Origin: Spongiivirga sp046524175
GTDB lineage: Bacteria; Bacteroidota; Bacteroidia; Flavobacteriales; Flavobacteriaceae
DNA: 64,000 nucleotides
Direction: 5' to 3'
Assembly (NCBI RefSeq): GCF_046524175.1
Contig: NZ_JBEFZF010000008.1
Span: forward strand, 1-64,000
The position numbers and the translations under genes were made by a program. Below the pieces are notes generated by a model. That model was given only the letters and a program-made list of their open reading frames with translations, was not told where the DNA came from and ran no database searches. Each line of letters begins with the position of its first letter. Position 1 is the stretch's first letter. Below, piece by piece: positions 34,922 through 43,615 of the stretch.

Positions 34922-35614
34922 ATGAGCAAAATCAACGTAGATGAAAAATACCACAAAGAATTTGGTAAAAAGGTATTGCACGCAATACCAAGCCTAAATC
35001 CTTATGTTAAACATAGATTATATCTAGCTGAAACGGTTGGCATTATTCCCCGAAAAATGTATCAAGCTAATGGAATAATTGATGATGCTATTAGCAAGCT
35101 GTATGAAGATTATGAAGGTTGGATTAATGATGATAACAAAATCAAGTTAAAACTCTTTTCTTTAGTAAATAATAAACTGGACGAGCTTTATAAAAAGGAG
35201 GATTTTCATAAAAATACACTTAGTATTAATAAGATCCTTGAAAAAGAAATGGAACAATTAGATGAAACCTTCGAAATCGACCTGGATCAAGATCTACTCA
35301 TGAAAGATGAACTTGATGACATTTCATATCACCAACATGACGATAATTTTGTTTATTTATATGAAGATGCAGAAAAGAATATCATACGATCAATGGAAAT
35401 TGATGATGATCGCAAAAACCTCACAGAAGAACGGAGACGTGCTTTAAATAAAGTATATAACTGGTTGCCATTTGAAATATCAAATATTGCAGATTTGTTC
35501 ATTTTTGGTAATCTGTCTTATAATGAAATTGCTCAAATAAAAGGTATTGATACCCTTGAAGTGCAAAACATCATTCAAAACGTACGAAAGAGTTTTAGAA
35601 AAAACCTGAACTAA
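34922..35614 (+). CDS. Hypothetical protein with C-terminal sigma-70 region-4-like HTH
   Basis: A 230-residue protein. The last 55 residues (FEISNIADLFIFGNLSYNEI, AQIKGIDTLEVQNIIQNVRK) have the layout of sigma-70 region 4: a helix, then N-L-S-Y-N-E-I-A-Q-x-K-G-I in place of G-L-S-Y-x-E-I-A-x-x-L-G-I, then a recognition helix. The N-terminal 170 residues are helical and acidic and do not show a normal region 2. It may be a degenerate sigma factor or a DNA-binding regulator. It is divergent from a START-like gene. An ATGAC-N4-GTCAT palindrome and a -7 box precede it. Confidence 0.7.
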   Translation: MSKINVDEKYHKEFGKKVLHAIPSLNPYVKHRLYLAETVGIIPRKMYQANGIIDDAISKLYEDYEGWINDDNKIKLKLFSLVNNKLDELYKKEDFHKNTLSINKILEKEMEQLDETFEIDLDQDLLMKDELDDISYHQHDDNFVYLYEDAEKNIIRSMEIDDDRKNLTEERRRALNKVYNWLPFEISNIADLFIFGNLSYNEIAQIKGIDTLEVQNIIQNVRKSFRKNLN

Positions 35615-35638
35615 AGTTACATATGATCCCTAACGGGA

Positions 35639-36544
35639 CTATGAATTCCTTTTTAGTGTTTTAAAAACATGTAAAACCTCAGGAAAAAGCGCATCTAAAG
35701 ATTCTTTAGCACCTTTAGTAGATCCGGGTAGCGCCATAATCAGTGTATTGTTAATGGTACCTACAATACTTCTAGAAAGCATTGCATATGGAGTACGGTC
35801 CTGACCATATTTTCGCATGGCTTCTTCCATTCCGGGAACTGTACGATCGAGTATTGTCATCAGGGATTCTGGCGTGATATCATTTTTAGACAGTCCCGTA
35901 CCACCAACAAAAACTACTAGGTCAATACCCGCTGTTTGGTGTTGCATTGCCTTTTGTTGAATAATTTCTTGAGCATTAGGAATGATCTCGTATTCCGAAA
36001 GGTTAAGTTGGTATGTTTCAAGTTCCTCACATACGGTCTTACCAGCACTATCTGATTTTTTACCTTCGAAAACAGCATCTGACGAAACAATAACTGCTGC
36101 GTTGAGCTGATTTTCAAACTTATTTTTATAGGTCGACCTACCTCCTAGTTTGCTTTCTAATTTAATATTGTATATCTCAATGGCATTATCTATTGGTTTA
36201 AGCATATCGTATATCGTCAGTGCCACAACGCTTGCTCCATGCACTGCCTCTACTTCAACCCCTGTCTTATAAATAGTTTTAACTAAAACTGTAATCGAAA
36301 TTTCCAACCCATTAACTAAAAAATTAATAGTCGTATGCTCTATAGGTATGGGATGACAATCAGGTACTAAATCAGCGGTTTTCTTAACTCCCAGTAAACC
36401 GGCTGCCTTAGCCATAGCAAATACATCTCCTTTAGGTACATTCCTATCGTTAATTGCGTCAATGGTTTGTTGCTTGCTTACTTTAACTATGGCTGTAGCC
36501 GTAGCTGTGCGTAGTGTAGTATTTTTTTGAGTAATATCAACCAT
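35639..36544 (-). CDS. moaCB: Bifunctional molybdenum cofactor protein MoaC-MoaB
   Basis: A fusion of two cofactor-synthesis domains, 301 residues. MoaC (about 1-150) converts the GTP-derived intermediate to cyclic pyranopterin monophosphate; it shows KGDVFAMAKAAGLLGVKKT, DLVPDCHPIPIEHT and GVEVEAVHGASVVALTIYD. MoaB/Mog-like (about 155-300) adenylates molybdopterin; it shows SDAVFEGKKSDSAGK, VFVGGTGLSKNDITPE and LPGSTKGA. I use the ATG at 36544 (MVDITQKNTT). An earlier ATG at 36592 would overlap the upstream regulator gene by 14 bases. It serves the nitrate reductase encoded just beyond. Confidence 0.9.
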   Translation of the reverse strand: MVDITQKNTTLRTATATAIVKVSKQQTIDAINDRNVPKGDVFAMAKAAGLLGVKKTADLVPDCHPIPIEHTTINFLVNGLEISITVLVKTIYKTGVEVEAVHGASVVALTIYDMLKPIDNAIEIYNIKLESKLGGRSTYKNKFENQLNAAVIVSSDAVFEGKKSDSAGKTVCEELETYQLNLSEYEIIPNAQEIIQQKAMQHQTAGIDLVVFVGGTGLSKNDITPESLMTILDRTVPGMEEAMRKYGQDRTPYAMLSRSIVGTINNTLIMALPGSTKGAKESLDALFPEVLHVFKTLKRNS

Positions 36545-36578
36545 AAGTAGTATTCGGATTTTAGCTAAATGAAGTGTG

Positions 36579-36920
36579 TCATAATTTTTCAAGAACCTTC
36601 AGTTCTTTATCCAAAAATATCCAGCAATTTTGATTAATATTATCAAAAGCATCTATTAGTTTTTTCCCATATGGAGTAATGGAGGCTCCTCCCCCACTTC
36701 GACCACCTGTAATTTTTTGAACCACTTCTTTTTTAGCCAATTTATTTACAGCATCTACAAGTGTCCATGCCTTTTTGTAAGACATATGAATAGATTTTGC
36801 AGCTTGCGACAACGAGCCATGCTCATCAATCGCTTTAAGTAAAATAACCCTGCCTTCACCAAGTAATACCTTGTCACCAGACTCAATCCAAATTCTACTT
36901 CTTATGCGATATCTATTCAT
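36579..36920 (-). CDS. ModE-type winged-helix regulator
   Basis: A 113-residue winged HTH protein matching the N-terminal DNA-binding domain of ModE: LLKAIDEHGSLSQAAKSI, MSYKKAWTLVDAVNKL, then the wing GGRSGGGASITPYGKKLI. It has no C-terminal molybdate-binding TOBE domains, so direct molybdate sensing is doubtful. It is the first gene of a short operon with moaCB (34-bp gap) and is divergent from the nap operon. It probably controls molybdenum cofactor or nap genes. Confidence 0.85.
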   Translation of the reverse strand: MNRYRIRSRIWIESGDKVLLGEGRVILLKAIDEHGSLSQAAKSIHMSYKKAWTLVDAVNKLAKKEVVQKITGGRSGGGASITPYGKKLIDAFDNINQNCWIFLDKELKVLEKL

Positions 36921-37087
36921 TTTGTTTAATGTTATGTGTTTTTTTTAAAGAAAAAAAGCTATCAAATTCCCTTCTTTTTAGCTAACAAAAAATCTCATCC
37001 TCAAACACCACACTGAATATCTCCAGAGGTGCCAGAAAACATTAAAAGCTTTATTTACAGGCAAATATAACGGAGGTTTATTCTTTC

Positions 37088-37111
37088 AAATTATGACAAA
37101 AGTCATGATTT
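37088..37111. promoter_or_regulatory. Crp/Fnr-type palindrome in the nap promoter
   Basis: AAATTATGAC (37088-37097), spacer AAAA, GTCATGATTT (37102-37111): nine of ten positions are symmetrical. It lies upstream of a -7-like TATCTTAG at 37138-37145, about 90 bp before napD. Fnr, NnrR/Dnr and HcpR proteins bind dyads of this shape, so control by oxygen, nitric oxide or nitrate is likely; the regulator gene is not in this window. The rest of 36921-37201 is AT-rich with no gene seen. Confidence 0.6.
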
Positions 37112-37201
37112 AAGAATGTTAATATTATCAAATTTACTATCTTAGGGATATGTTATAATGCAGCAACCAAATGCTACTACAACATTAAACAAAACCAACC
37201 A

Positions 37202-37438
37202 ATGCCAGTAAAAAGTTATCTAGCCCATCCGCATGAAGGAAAGAAAGAACAACTATTAAAAGACCTGTCTTCAATTCAGGAGTGCGAAGTATTACCTGCC
37301 GAAAATCGAGACCTTCTTATACTGGTTACCGACACAGAAGATATAGACTCCGAAGTCATACTTGAAGAAAAATTAAAAACCATAAAAAGCCTGAAACTAT
37401 TATCAATGGTTTCAGGCTTTAATTCTAAGCAAAACTAG
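37202..37438 (+). CDS. napD: NapD-like chaperone for periplasmic nitrate reductase
   Basis: A 78-residue protein matching NapD (VKSYLAHPHEGKKEQLLKDL, LILVTDTEDIDSEVILEEKL, LKLLSMVSGF). NapD binds the Tat signal of NapA and delays export until the Mo cofactor is inserted. It is the first gene of the nap operon; napA follows after 7 bp. The N-terminal sequence is not closely similar to E. coli NapD, so the call rests on length, fold-like pattern, the SLVSGF-type end and position. Confidence 0.8.
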   Translation: MPVKSYLAHPHEGKKEQLLKDLSSIQECEVLPAENRDLLILVTDTEDIDSEVILEEKLKTIKSLKLLSMVSGFNSKQN

Positions 37439-37445
37439 CGCGCTT

Positions 37446-39773
37446 ATGTTCACCTCATTAACAAATAGAAGAGAGTTTATCAAAAAGATGGCAAAGCTAT
37501 CGGCCATGGCAGCAGCGGCCTCCATGTTTCCTGGAATCATTTTTGCCGACGAACAAGAGGCCGGAATTCCACCTGATGCCAATCTGAATTGGAAAAAAGG
37601 ACCGTGTCGTTTTTGTGGTGTAGGATGTGGTATTTTGGTAGGCACAGAAAATGGCAAAGCCGTCGCTGTAAAAGGAGATCCCAATTGTGAAGTAAATAAA
37701 GGGCTGCTTTGTGTAAAAGGCTATCACCAAACAATGTGCGTACAATCTAAAGACAGACTTACGCATGCATTGGTTAAAAAGAATGGGCGCTATGTGAAAA
37801 CTCCACTAAACGAAGCCTTAGACCTTGTTGCAAACAAAATGAAAGAGACCATTGATAAACATGGTAAAGATTCGGTGGCTATGTATACCTCAGGACAATC
37901 GACCATACCGGAGGGATATGTTGCTTCTAAACTAATGAAGGGGGCCATTGGCACCAATAACCTTGAATGTAATGCCCGCCTTTGTATGGCAAGTGCAGTA
38001 GCAGGTTTCTTAACCACTTTCGGGGCCGACGAACCTATGGGTTGTTATGAAGATATAGATCATGCCGATTATTTTGTTACCTGGGGGAATAACATGGCGG
38101 AAATGCACCCAGTACTATTTTCTAGAATGCTGGAACAAAAAAGTACAAGAGGCGCGAAGATCATTGATTTTGCCACACGTACATCTCGATCGAGCGCTGC
38201 ATCAGATCGATCAATCTTGTTTGAACCCCAAACGGATCTTGCGGTAGCAAATGCCATTTGCTACGAGATTATTAATAATGGTTGGATGAATACATCTTTC
38301 GTTGAGAAGCATTGCAACTTTACAAAAGGACTAACCAATATGGGTTATGGTGTTGAAGATAAGTACAAATTCAGCGATAAACCCTCAATAGTAGATTTCC
38401 AAGCCTATAAAGAATTTTTAAAAGATTATACCCCAGAAAAAGTTGCTAAATACTCAAAGGTATCTGTCAAAGATATTAAGTATTTAGCTGCTATTTACGG
38501 CGACCCTAACAAGAAGGTAGTTTCGTATTGGTGCATGGGTGTAAATCAACATACTCGAGGTACTTGGATGAATAACCTCATCTATAACATGCATTTACTA
38601 ACCGGTAAAATTTCGCAACCGGGTAACGGCCCATTTTCATTGACTGGTCAACCCTCTGCATGTGGCACCGCTAGAGAGGTGGGCACGTTTACACATAAAC
38701 TACCTAAAGGGGTTGTGATGAATGAGAAACATCGACGTTTGGCCGCCAAAATATGGAAAGTTCCATATGAAAATATTCCTTCTAAACCGACTTATCATAC
38801 TACCGAGATGTTTAGGGCTGTAGACCGCGGAGATATTAAATTTATTTGGACACAAGTTACCAATCCACTCGTTTCACTACCCAAGACCAGTCGATACCGT
38901 CCTGGTATGAAAAAAGACTCCTGTTTTGTGGTAGTATCCGATGTATTTCCGACACCAACTTCAGATGTCGCTGATGTCATTTTACCGGCATCTTGGCATA
39001 TTGAAAAAAGCGGTTTATATGGTAACTCTGAACGTAGAACACAACACTGGGAACAAATGGTTGAGGGACCAGGAGAGACCACACCCGATGCTTGGATGAC
39101 CATTGAAGTTGCTAAAAGAATGGGGTATGGAGATTTGTTTCCATATAGTAAAGAAAATCATGTAGATGAAATTTACAATGAATACCGTCAGTTTCACGAA
39201 GGCGCAAAACACGGTATGGCCCCGTTAGAAGTTCTTAAAAAAGAATCAGGTGTTATTTGGCCTTATGTAAATGGCAAGTCAACACAATGGCGCTTTAATG
39301 CCAAATATGACCCGGCTTGTGATAACGGGGAAGATTTTCATTTTTACGGTAAACCTGACGGAAAGGCAATCATTTGGTTACGACCATTCGAACCAGCTGC
39401 GGAATCACCTGATGAAGAATATCCGTTTTGGTTAAATACAGGACGTGTGGTAGAACATTGGCACACGGGTTCCATGACAAGGCGAATTCCCGTTTTACAC
39501 CAGGCAATGCCCGCCGCTTATATTGAATTTCATCCTGATGATGCAAAAAAACTAGGCATTAATAAAGGCGAAAAAATAAAGGTGTCTTCAAGAAGAGGAT
39601 CTTGTGTTTTACCAGCATCTATTAACGAACGTGGCCTACCCACCAAAGGGCAGGTTTTTGTTCCATTTTTCGATGAGAATATGTTGATTAATGACGTTAC
39701 CCTTGATGCTTTTTGTCCTATCTCAAAAGAACCTGACTTTAAAAAATGTGCTGTTAAAGTTGAAAAAGTGTAG
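37446..39773 (+). CDS. napA: Periplasmic nitrate reductase catalytic subunit NapA
   Basis: A 775-residue Mo-bis-MGD oxidoreductase that reduces nitrate to nitrite in the periplasm. A Tat signal begins at residue 8 (NRREFIKKMAKLSAM). The 4Fe-4S motif uses Cys54, Cys57, Cys61 and Cys89 (CRFCGVGC, then GLLC). The Mo ligand is Cys180 in NARLCMASAVAGF, as in NapA. The C-terminal molybdopterin-binding domain is present (FWLNTGRVVEHWHTGSM). Length and motifs fit monomeric NapA rather than NarG. Electrons should come from the neighbouring NapB-like protein. Confidence 0.93.
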   Translation: MFTSLTNRREFIKKMAKLSAMAAAASMFPGIIFADEQEAGIPPDANLNWKKGPCRFCGVGCGILVGTENGKAVAVKGDPNCEVNKGLLCVKGYHQTMCVQSKDRLTHALVKKNGRYVKTPLNEALDLVANKMKETIDKHGKDSVAMYTSGQSTIPEGYVASKLMKGAIGTNNLECNARLCMASAVAGFLTTFGADEPMGCYEDIDHADYFVTWGNNMAEMHPVLFSRMLEQKSTRGAKIIDFATRTSRSSAASDRSILFEPQTDLAVANAICYEIINNGWMNTSFVEKHCNFTKGLTNMGYGVEDKYKFSDKPSIVDFQAYKEFLKDYTPEKVAKYSKVSVKDIKYLAAIYGDPNKKVVSYWCMGVNQHTRGTWMNNLIYNMHLLTGKISQPGNGPFSLTGQPSACGTAREVGTFTHKLPKGVVMNEKHRRLAAKIWKVPYENIPSKPTYHTTEMFRAVDRGDIKFIWTQVTNPLVSLPKTSRYRPGMKKDSCFVVVSDVFPTPTSDVADVILPASWHIEKSGLYGNSERRTQHWEQMVEGPGETTPDAWMTIEVAKRMGYGDLFPYSKENHVDEIYNEYRQFHEGAKHGMAPLEVLKKESGVIWPYVNGKSTQWRFNAKYDPACDNGEDFHFYGKPDGKAIIWLRPFEPAAESPDEEYPFWLNTGRVVEHWHTGSMTRRIPVLHQAMPAAYIEFHPDDAKKLGINKGEKIKVSSRRGSCVLPASINERGLPTKGQVFVPFFDENMLINDVTLDAFCPISKEPDFKKCAVKVEKV

Positions 39774-39776
39774 GCT

Positions 39777-40490
39777 ATGAAAAAAAGACTTGGCATCATA
39801 TCATTTTTTATTCTCATTTTAGCTGGCTTCATTTTCAATTGGAACTACAGTTATCAAAAGGGCCTAGAAGAAGCGTATATCCCCTTAATCGAAACTCCTT
39901 CAGGAAATTACTTATCCTCTGAAAGAGGGGTTTTTAAACAAGCTACGTTCGAATTCAATTATACGGATATGCCTGTAGATTCTGCCTATGAACGAACCAT
40001 AAAGGATTATTATAAAAACAGGGCATATCTAGGAGCTCCACCAAGTATCCCCCATCCCCTCATTAAAGGAGAAAGGGGTATTGGAGGAAATAGCTGCTTG
40101 CAATGTCATCAAAATGGTGGTTTTGTAGATGCATTTAAAGCCTACGCACCGGTTACTCCTCATCCCGAAATGGTTAACTGTCGGCAATGCCACGTTGCTC
40201 AAAATAGTACTAGTGTATTCAAGCAGGCATCATTAGAAAAAATACATCCTCCAAGCATAGGTACAGGTGCCAATAATGCATTATTTGGTAGCCCTCCAAT
40301 GATTCCACATGGATTACAAATGCGAGAAAATTGTATTGCTTGTCACGCAGGTCCCGGAGCAGTTAAAGAATTGAGAGTTTCACATCCAGAACGCATTAAT
40401 TGTAGGCAATGTCATTTGCCGAAGCAAATGACAACCACCATAATTGATACAACAAAGTTTCTGAGACAATTCGATAAGCTAAATGAATAA
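39777..40490 (+). CDS. napB: NapB-like tetraheme cytochrome c with internal duplication
   Basis: A 237-residue cytochrome with an N-terminal signal anchor (about 4-23). Classical NapB has two CxxCH hemes; this one has four, at residues 107-111, 135-139, 186-190 and 209-213 (CLQCH, CRQCH, CIACH, CRQCH). The halves repeat one module: GAPPSIPHPL with CLQCH and TPHPEMVNCRQCHV, then GSPPMIPHGL with CIACH and SHPERINCRQCHL. So a diheme NapB unit appears to have been duplicated and fused. It should pass electrons to NapA. It overlaps the next gene by eight bases. Confidence 0.85.
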   Translation: MKKRLGIISFFILILAGFIFNWNYSYQKGLEEAYIPLIETPSGNYLSSERGVFKQATFEFNYTDMPVDSAYERTIKDYYKNRAYLGAPPSIPHPLIKGERGIGGNSCLQCHQNGGFVDAFKAYAPVTPHPEMVNCRQCHVAQNSTSVFKQASLEKIHPPSIGTGANNALFGSPPMIPHGLQMRENCIACHAGPGAVKELRVSHPERINCRQCHLPKQMTTTIIDTTKFLRQFDKLNE

Positions 40491-41118
40491 TTCCAATACA
40501 ATATATCTGCTATTAATTCTGGTTGCAATAACCATAGTAAGCTGTAAGAAAAAAGACGAATATCATAGCTTGGACGAACGCATCCACGCAGAGTCCAAGA
40601 CTGGAAAAAATGGAGGAGTTAGTTCTGAACTGCTTTTAAGCGACTCCAAGCTACTCGAAATAACTGAAGGCCATCACACATTTCTAATCCCGGAAAGAAA
40701 AGGAGAAATTAAATCGTATGCATGTACCGAATGTCATACAAAACCTCTCAACCAAATAAAGGGTAATGGTATTCAAAAAGCTCATTGGGATATTAAGATA
40801 GTCCACGCAAGTGCTGACGTGATGAATTGTGCTACTTGCCATAACGGTAATGACATGAATAATCTGGTGAGTCTTACCGGGCAAACTATCGATTTTAATA
40901 AAAGTTATAAGCAATGTGCACAATGTCATACTGTACAATTTGAAGATTGGAAAGGTGGTGCTCACGGAAAAAAAGTTGCCGGTTGGGCTCCTCCAAGAGC
41001 CTCTATGACCTGTGTCAATTGTCATAACCCGCATAACCCAAGCTTTGAAACAAGATGGCCGGTGCGATTTAATACAGAGAAAGTTAAAGAACGAAAAGAC
41101 GGTTTAGAATTCAAATAG
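40483..41118 (+). CDS. Tetraheme cytochrome c lipoprotein of the nap operon
   Basis: A 211-residue protein with a lipoprotein signal peptide (lipobox TIVSC, Cys21) and four CxxCH motifs at 81-85, 116-120, 145-149 and 177-181 (CTECH, CATCH, CAQCH, CVNCH). It is a cytochrome c3/NrfH-like multiheme protein but has no N-terminal NapC transmembrane helix, only the lipid anchor. In the operon it probably takes electrons from the NrfC-like Fe-S protein and hands them to NapB. Heme spacing does not match classical NapC. Confidence 0.85.
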   Translation: MNNSNTIYLLLILVAITIVSCKKKDEYHSLDERIHAESKTGKNGGVSSELLLSDSKLLEITEGHHTFLIPERKGEIKSYACTECHTKPLNQIKGNGIQKAHWDIKIVHASADVMNCATCHNGNDMNNLVSLTGQTIDFNKSYKQCAQCHTVQFEDWKGGAHGKKVAGWAPPRASMTCVNCHNPHNPSFETRWPVRFNTEKVKERKDGLEFK

Positions 41119-41125
41119 AACACCT

Positions 41126-42268
41126 ATGAGTGAAGAAAAAAAATGGTATCGCTTAGATCTCGGGTCGAAGAAAAAACCAACTACCAACTCCTGTGGTTGT
41201 GGAAAAAATGAAGGTGGATGCAAAGGGGAACACCAATCGAAAATGCCTAATCAAAAAGAAGAAATGAGTGAGAAGGCTTTTTTAGAAGCTGCAGTTGACG
41301 CATCTATTGGTGAAGAAAGGTATAAAGATGGTTTCGATCAGGTGTTTGATGTTAAGATGGATCGTAGAACCGCTTTTAGAAAATTAACCGCTAGTCTGTT
41401 AATAGGCGCAGGCGCAGTACATACAAGCTGCAGCATTACGGCTGGTGATACGGCTAAAGAAAAAGCGCAGATAGACTGGGAAGAACAGTTTAAGGGTAAT
41501 TACAAATTAATGACCGATGATGAAAAACAAGCGACCATTTCCCGCCTGATGCGATCTTATGAGCTGCGAACAGGTAAGAATATTAGTATGACCGCCGAAA
41601 ATGCTAAAGAAGATGTGTTATTCGGTTATGCATTTAATATATCGAAATGCCAGGGGTATATGAACTGTGTTTCTGCTTGTGTTGAAGAAAACAATCAGGA
41701 TAGAAACTCTCAAATGCAATACATCCGCATACATGAAATGAAAGATGGTAATGGCTTTAAGTTTGACGATGCTGATGACAACTTTTATCACGAGGTTCCC
41801 GCCGAAGGGCATTTTTATATGGGCACGCAATGCTTTCATTGCGATAATCCTCCTTGTGTAGATGTATGCCCAGTACAAGCAACATGGAGAGAAGATGACG
41901 GATTGGTGGTAATTGATTATGATTGGTGCGTTGGTTGTCGTTATTGCATGGCTGCTTGCCCCTATGATGGCAGGCGATTTAATTGGAGTAAGCCGGAAGT
42001 TCCTGAAAACGAGATTAATAAAAATCAACACTACCTGGGCAACCGTATGCGCAAAAAAGGGGTCATGGAAAAATGCACCTTCTGCGTTCAGCGCTCAAGA
42101 AAAGGAAAAAATCCGGCCTGTGTGGAGGCTTGCCCTACCGGTGCACGCATCTTTGGAAATCTTTTAGATCCTGATAGCACCATACGTTGGGTTTTAGAAA
42201 ACAAAAAAGTATTTCGATTAAAAGAAGATTTAGGTACGGAACCCAAGTTCTGGTATTTCATGGACTGA
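41126..42268 (+). CDS. NrfC-like 4Fe-4S ferredoxin-type protein with an internal Tat signal
   Basis: A 380-residue protein with cysteine sets for four 4Fe-4S clusters: CQGYMNCVSAC, CFHCDNPPCVDVCP, CVGCRYCMAACP and CTFCVQ plus CVEACP. A Tat-type motif DRRTAFRKLTASLLIGAGAV starts only at residue 79, preceded by 78 residues that include Cys-rich TNSCGCGKNEGGCKG. This resembles the extended Tat region of Bacteroidetes alternative complex III subunits. A Cys102 after VHTS could be lipidated. It probably transfers electrons between the NrfD quinol-oxidising subunit and the cytochromes. Confidence 0.88.
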   Translation: MSEEKKWYRLDLGSKKKPTTNSCGCGKNEGGCKGEHQSKMPNQKEEMSEKAFLEAAVDASIGEERYKDGFDQVFDVKMDRRTAFRKLTASLLIGAGAVHTSCSITAGDTAKEKAQIDWEEQFKGNYKLMTDDEKQATISRLMRSYELRTGKNISMTAENAKEDVLFGYAFNISKCQGYMNCVSACVEENNQDRNSQMQYIRIHEMKDGNGFKFDDADDNFYHEVPAEGHFYMGTQCFHCDNPPCVDVCPVQATWREDDGLVVIDYDWCVGCRYCMAACPYDGRRFNWSKPEVPENEINKNQHYLGNRMRKKGVMEKCTFCVQRSRKGKNPACVEACPTGARIFGNLLDPDSTIRWVLENKKVFRLKEDLGTEPKFWYFMD

Positions 42269-42284
42269 TCAAAAGTATTTAAGC

Positions 42285-43511
42285 ATGAGACGATTTAAAG
42301 TTTTTAAAAGTTTAGTAACCGACAGTCTGGATACCATTACGCAGGGCTCTAAACGATATCATTTATGGATGGGCTTTCTCACCATTGTAATGCTTTCAGG
42401 AATGTATTGCTATTCCATACAGCTGGACGAGGGCCTAAGTGTAACAGGGATGACCGATCGCGTTAGCTGGGGACTATATATTTCTAACTTTACGTTTTTA
42501 GTGGGTGTAGCCGCGGCAGCAGTGATGCTTGTAATGCCGACATATATTCTGAAAGATATTGACTTTAAACAGGCTGTTCTTATTGGCGAAGGCCTTGCCG
42601 TTGCAGCCCTGATCATGTGTTTAGCTTTTGTAGTTGCCGATATGGGAGGACCGGCTGTTTTGTGGCATATGATACCAGGGCTTGGGGTATTCAACTTTCC
42701 TGACTCCATGCTTACATGGGATGTCATCGTACTTAATGGTTACTTGTTTTTAAACTTAAGCATCCCATTTTATATCTTATTCCGGCATTATCAAGGTAAG
42801 GACTCCAACCCAAAAGTATATATTCCCGGAGCTATATTATCGGTGTTTTGGGCAGTCGCTATACACCTGGTAACTGCATTTTTATATCAAGGATTACAAG
42901 CGCGCCCATTTTGGAACAACGCATTACTCGGACCTCGATTCTTAGCATCGGCATTTGCAGCAGGGCCGGCACTTATTATTCTTGTACTAGGGATCATTCG
43001 ATCATTTTCTAATTTCAAGGTAAAGGATGAAACGATCAAGAAAATAGCAATGATTGTAACAGTAGCTGCGCAAATCAACTTGATTATGCTTATTTCTGAA
43101 CTCTTTAAGGAATTTTATGCGCCTACACACCATAGTGAGAGCGCATTTTATCTATTTTTTGGTCTACATGGTAAAACAGCCTTATTACCATGGATTTGGA
43201 CTTCAATTGGCCTAAATGTGTTAGCCGTTGTAATGCTGACCTTTGGTAGGTTCCGAAATAACTTTAAAACACTGTACTTCTGCTGCTTTATTCTTTTTGT
43301 TGCGATCTGGATTGAAAAAGGCTTTGGCTTGATCGTTCCAGGATTCATACCGGGTCCCTATGGTAAAATCGCCGAATACACGCCTACCGGGATCGAAATT
43401 GGTGTCACCCTAGGTATTTGGGCGTTAGGTGCATTTATATTCACTATTCTAGCCAAGACAGCTATTGGTATTGAAACGGGGAGTTTGAGATATGGTAAGA
43501 AGGTTCCGTAA
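42285..43511 (+). CDS. nrfD: NrfD/PsrC-like membrane subunit (menaquinol oxidation)
   Basis: A 408-residue integral membrane protein of the NrfD/polysulfide reductase family with about nine or ten spans (for example YHLWMGFLTIVMLSGMY, RVSWGLYISNFTFLVGVAAA, GIEIGVTLGIWALGAFIF). Typical family elements are WGLYISNFTFLVG near the first periplasmic half and HHSESAFYLFFGLHG. It probably oxidises menaquinol at the membrane and passes electrons to the upstream NrfC-like protein, replacing NapC in this operon. It is the last gene of the operon. Confidence 0.88.
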   Translation: MRRFKVFKSLVTDSLDTITQGSKRYHLWMGFLTIVMLSGMYCYSIQLDEGLSVTGMTDRVSWGLYISNFTFLVGVAAAAVMLVMPTYILKDIDFKQAVLIGEGLAVAALIMCLAFVVADMGGPAVLWHMIPGLGVFNFPDSMLTWDVIVLNGYLFLNLSIPFYILFRHYQGKDSNPKVYIPGAILSVFWAVAIHLVTAFLYQGLQARPFWNNALLGPRFLASAFAAGPALIILVLGIIRSFSNFKVKDETIKKIAMIVTVAAQINLIMLISELFKEFYAPTHHSESAFYLFFGLHGKTALLPWIWTSIGLNVLAVVMLTFGRFRNNFKTLYFCCFILFVAIWIEKGFGLIVPGFIPGPYGKIAEYTPTGIEIGVTLGIWALGAFIFTILAKTAIGIETGSLRYGKKVP

Positions 43512-43615
43512 GGTATATTTAATGTACTTGTGTTTTAATTTCAGAAATGGCGCAGAAAAAATATTATATCGATTAATTCATTATCATTGGCTAAATTTGA
43601 AATTAAAGTTTGCTA

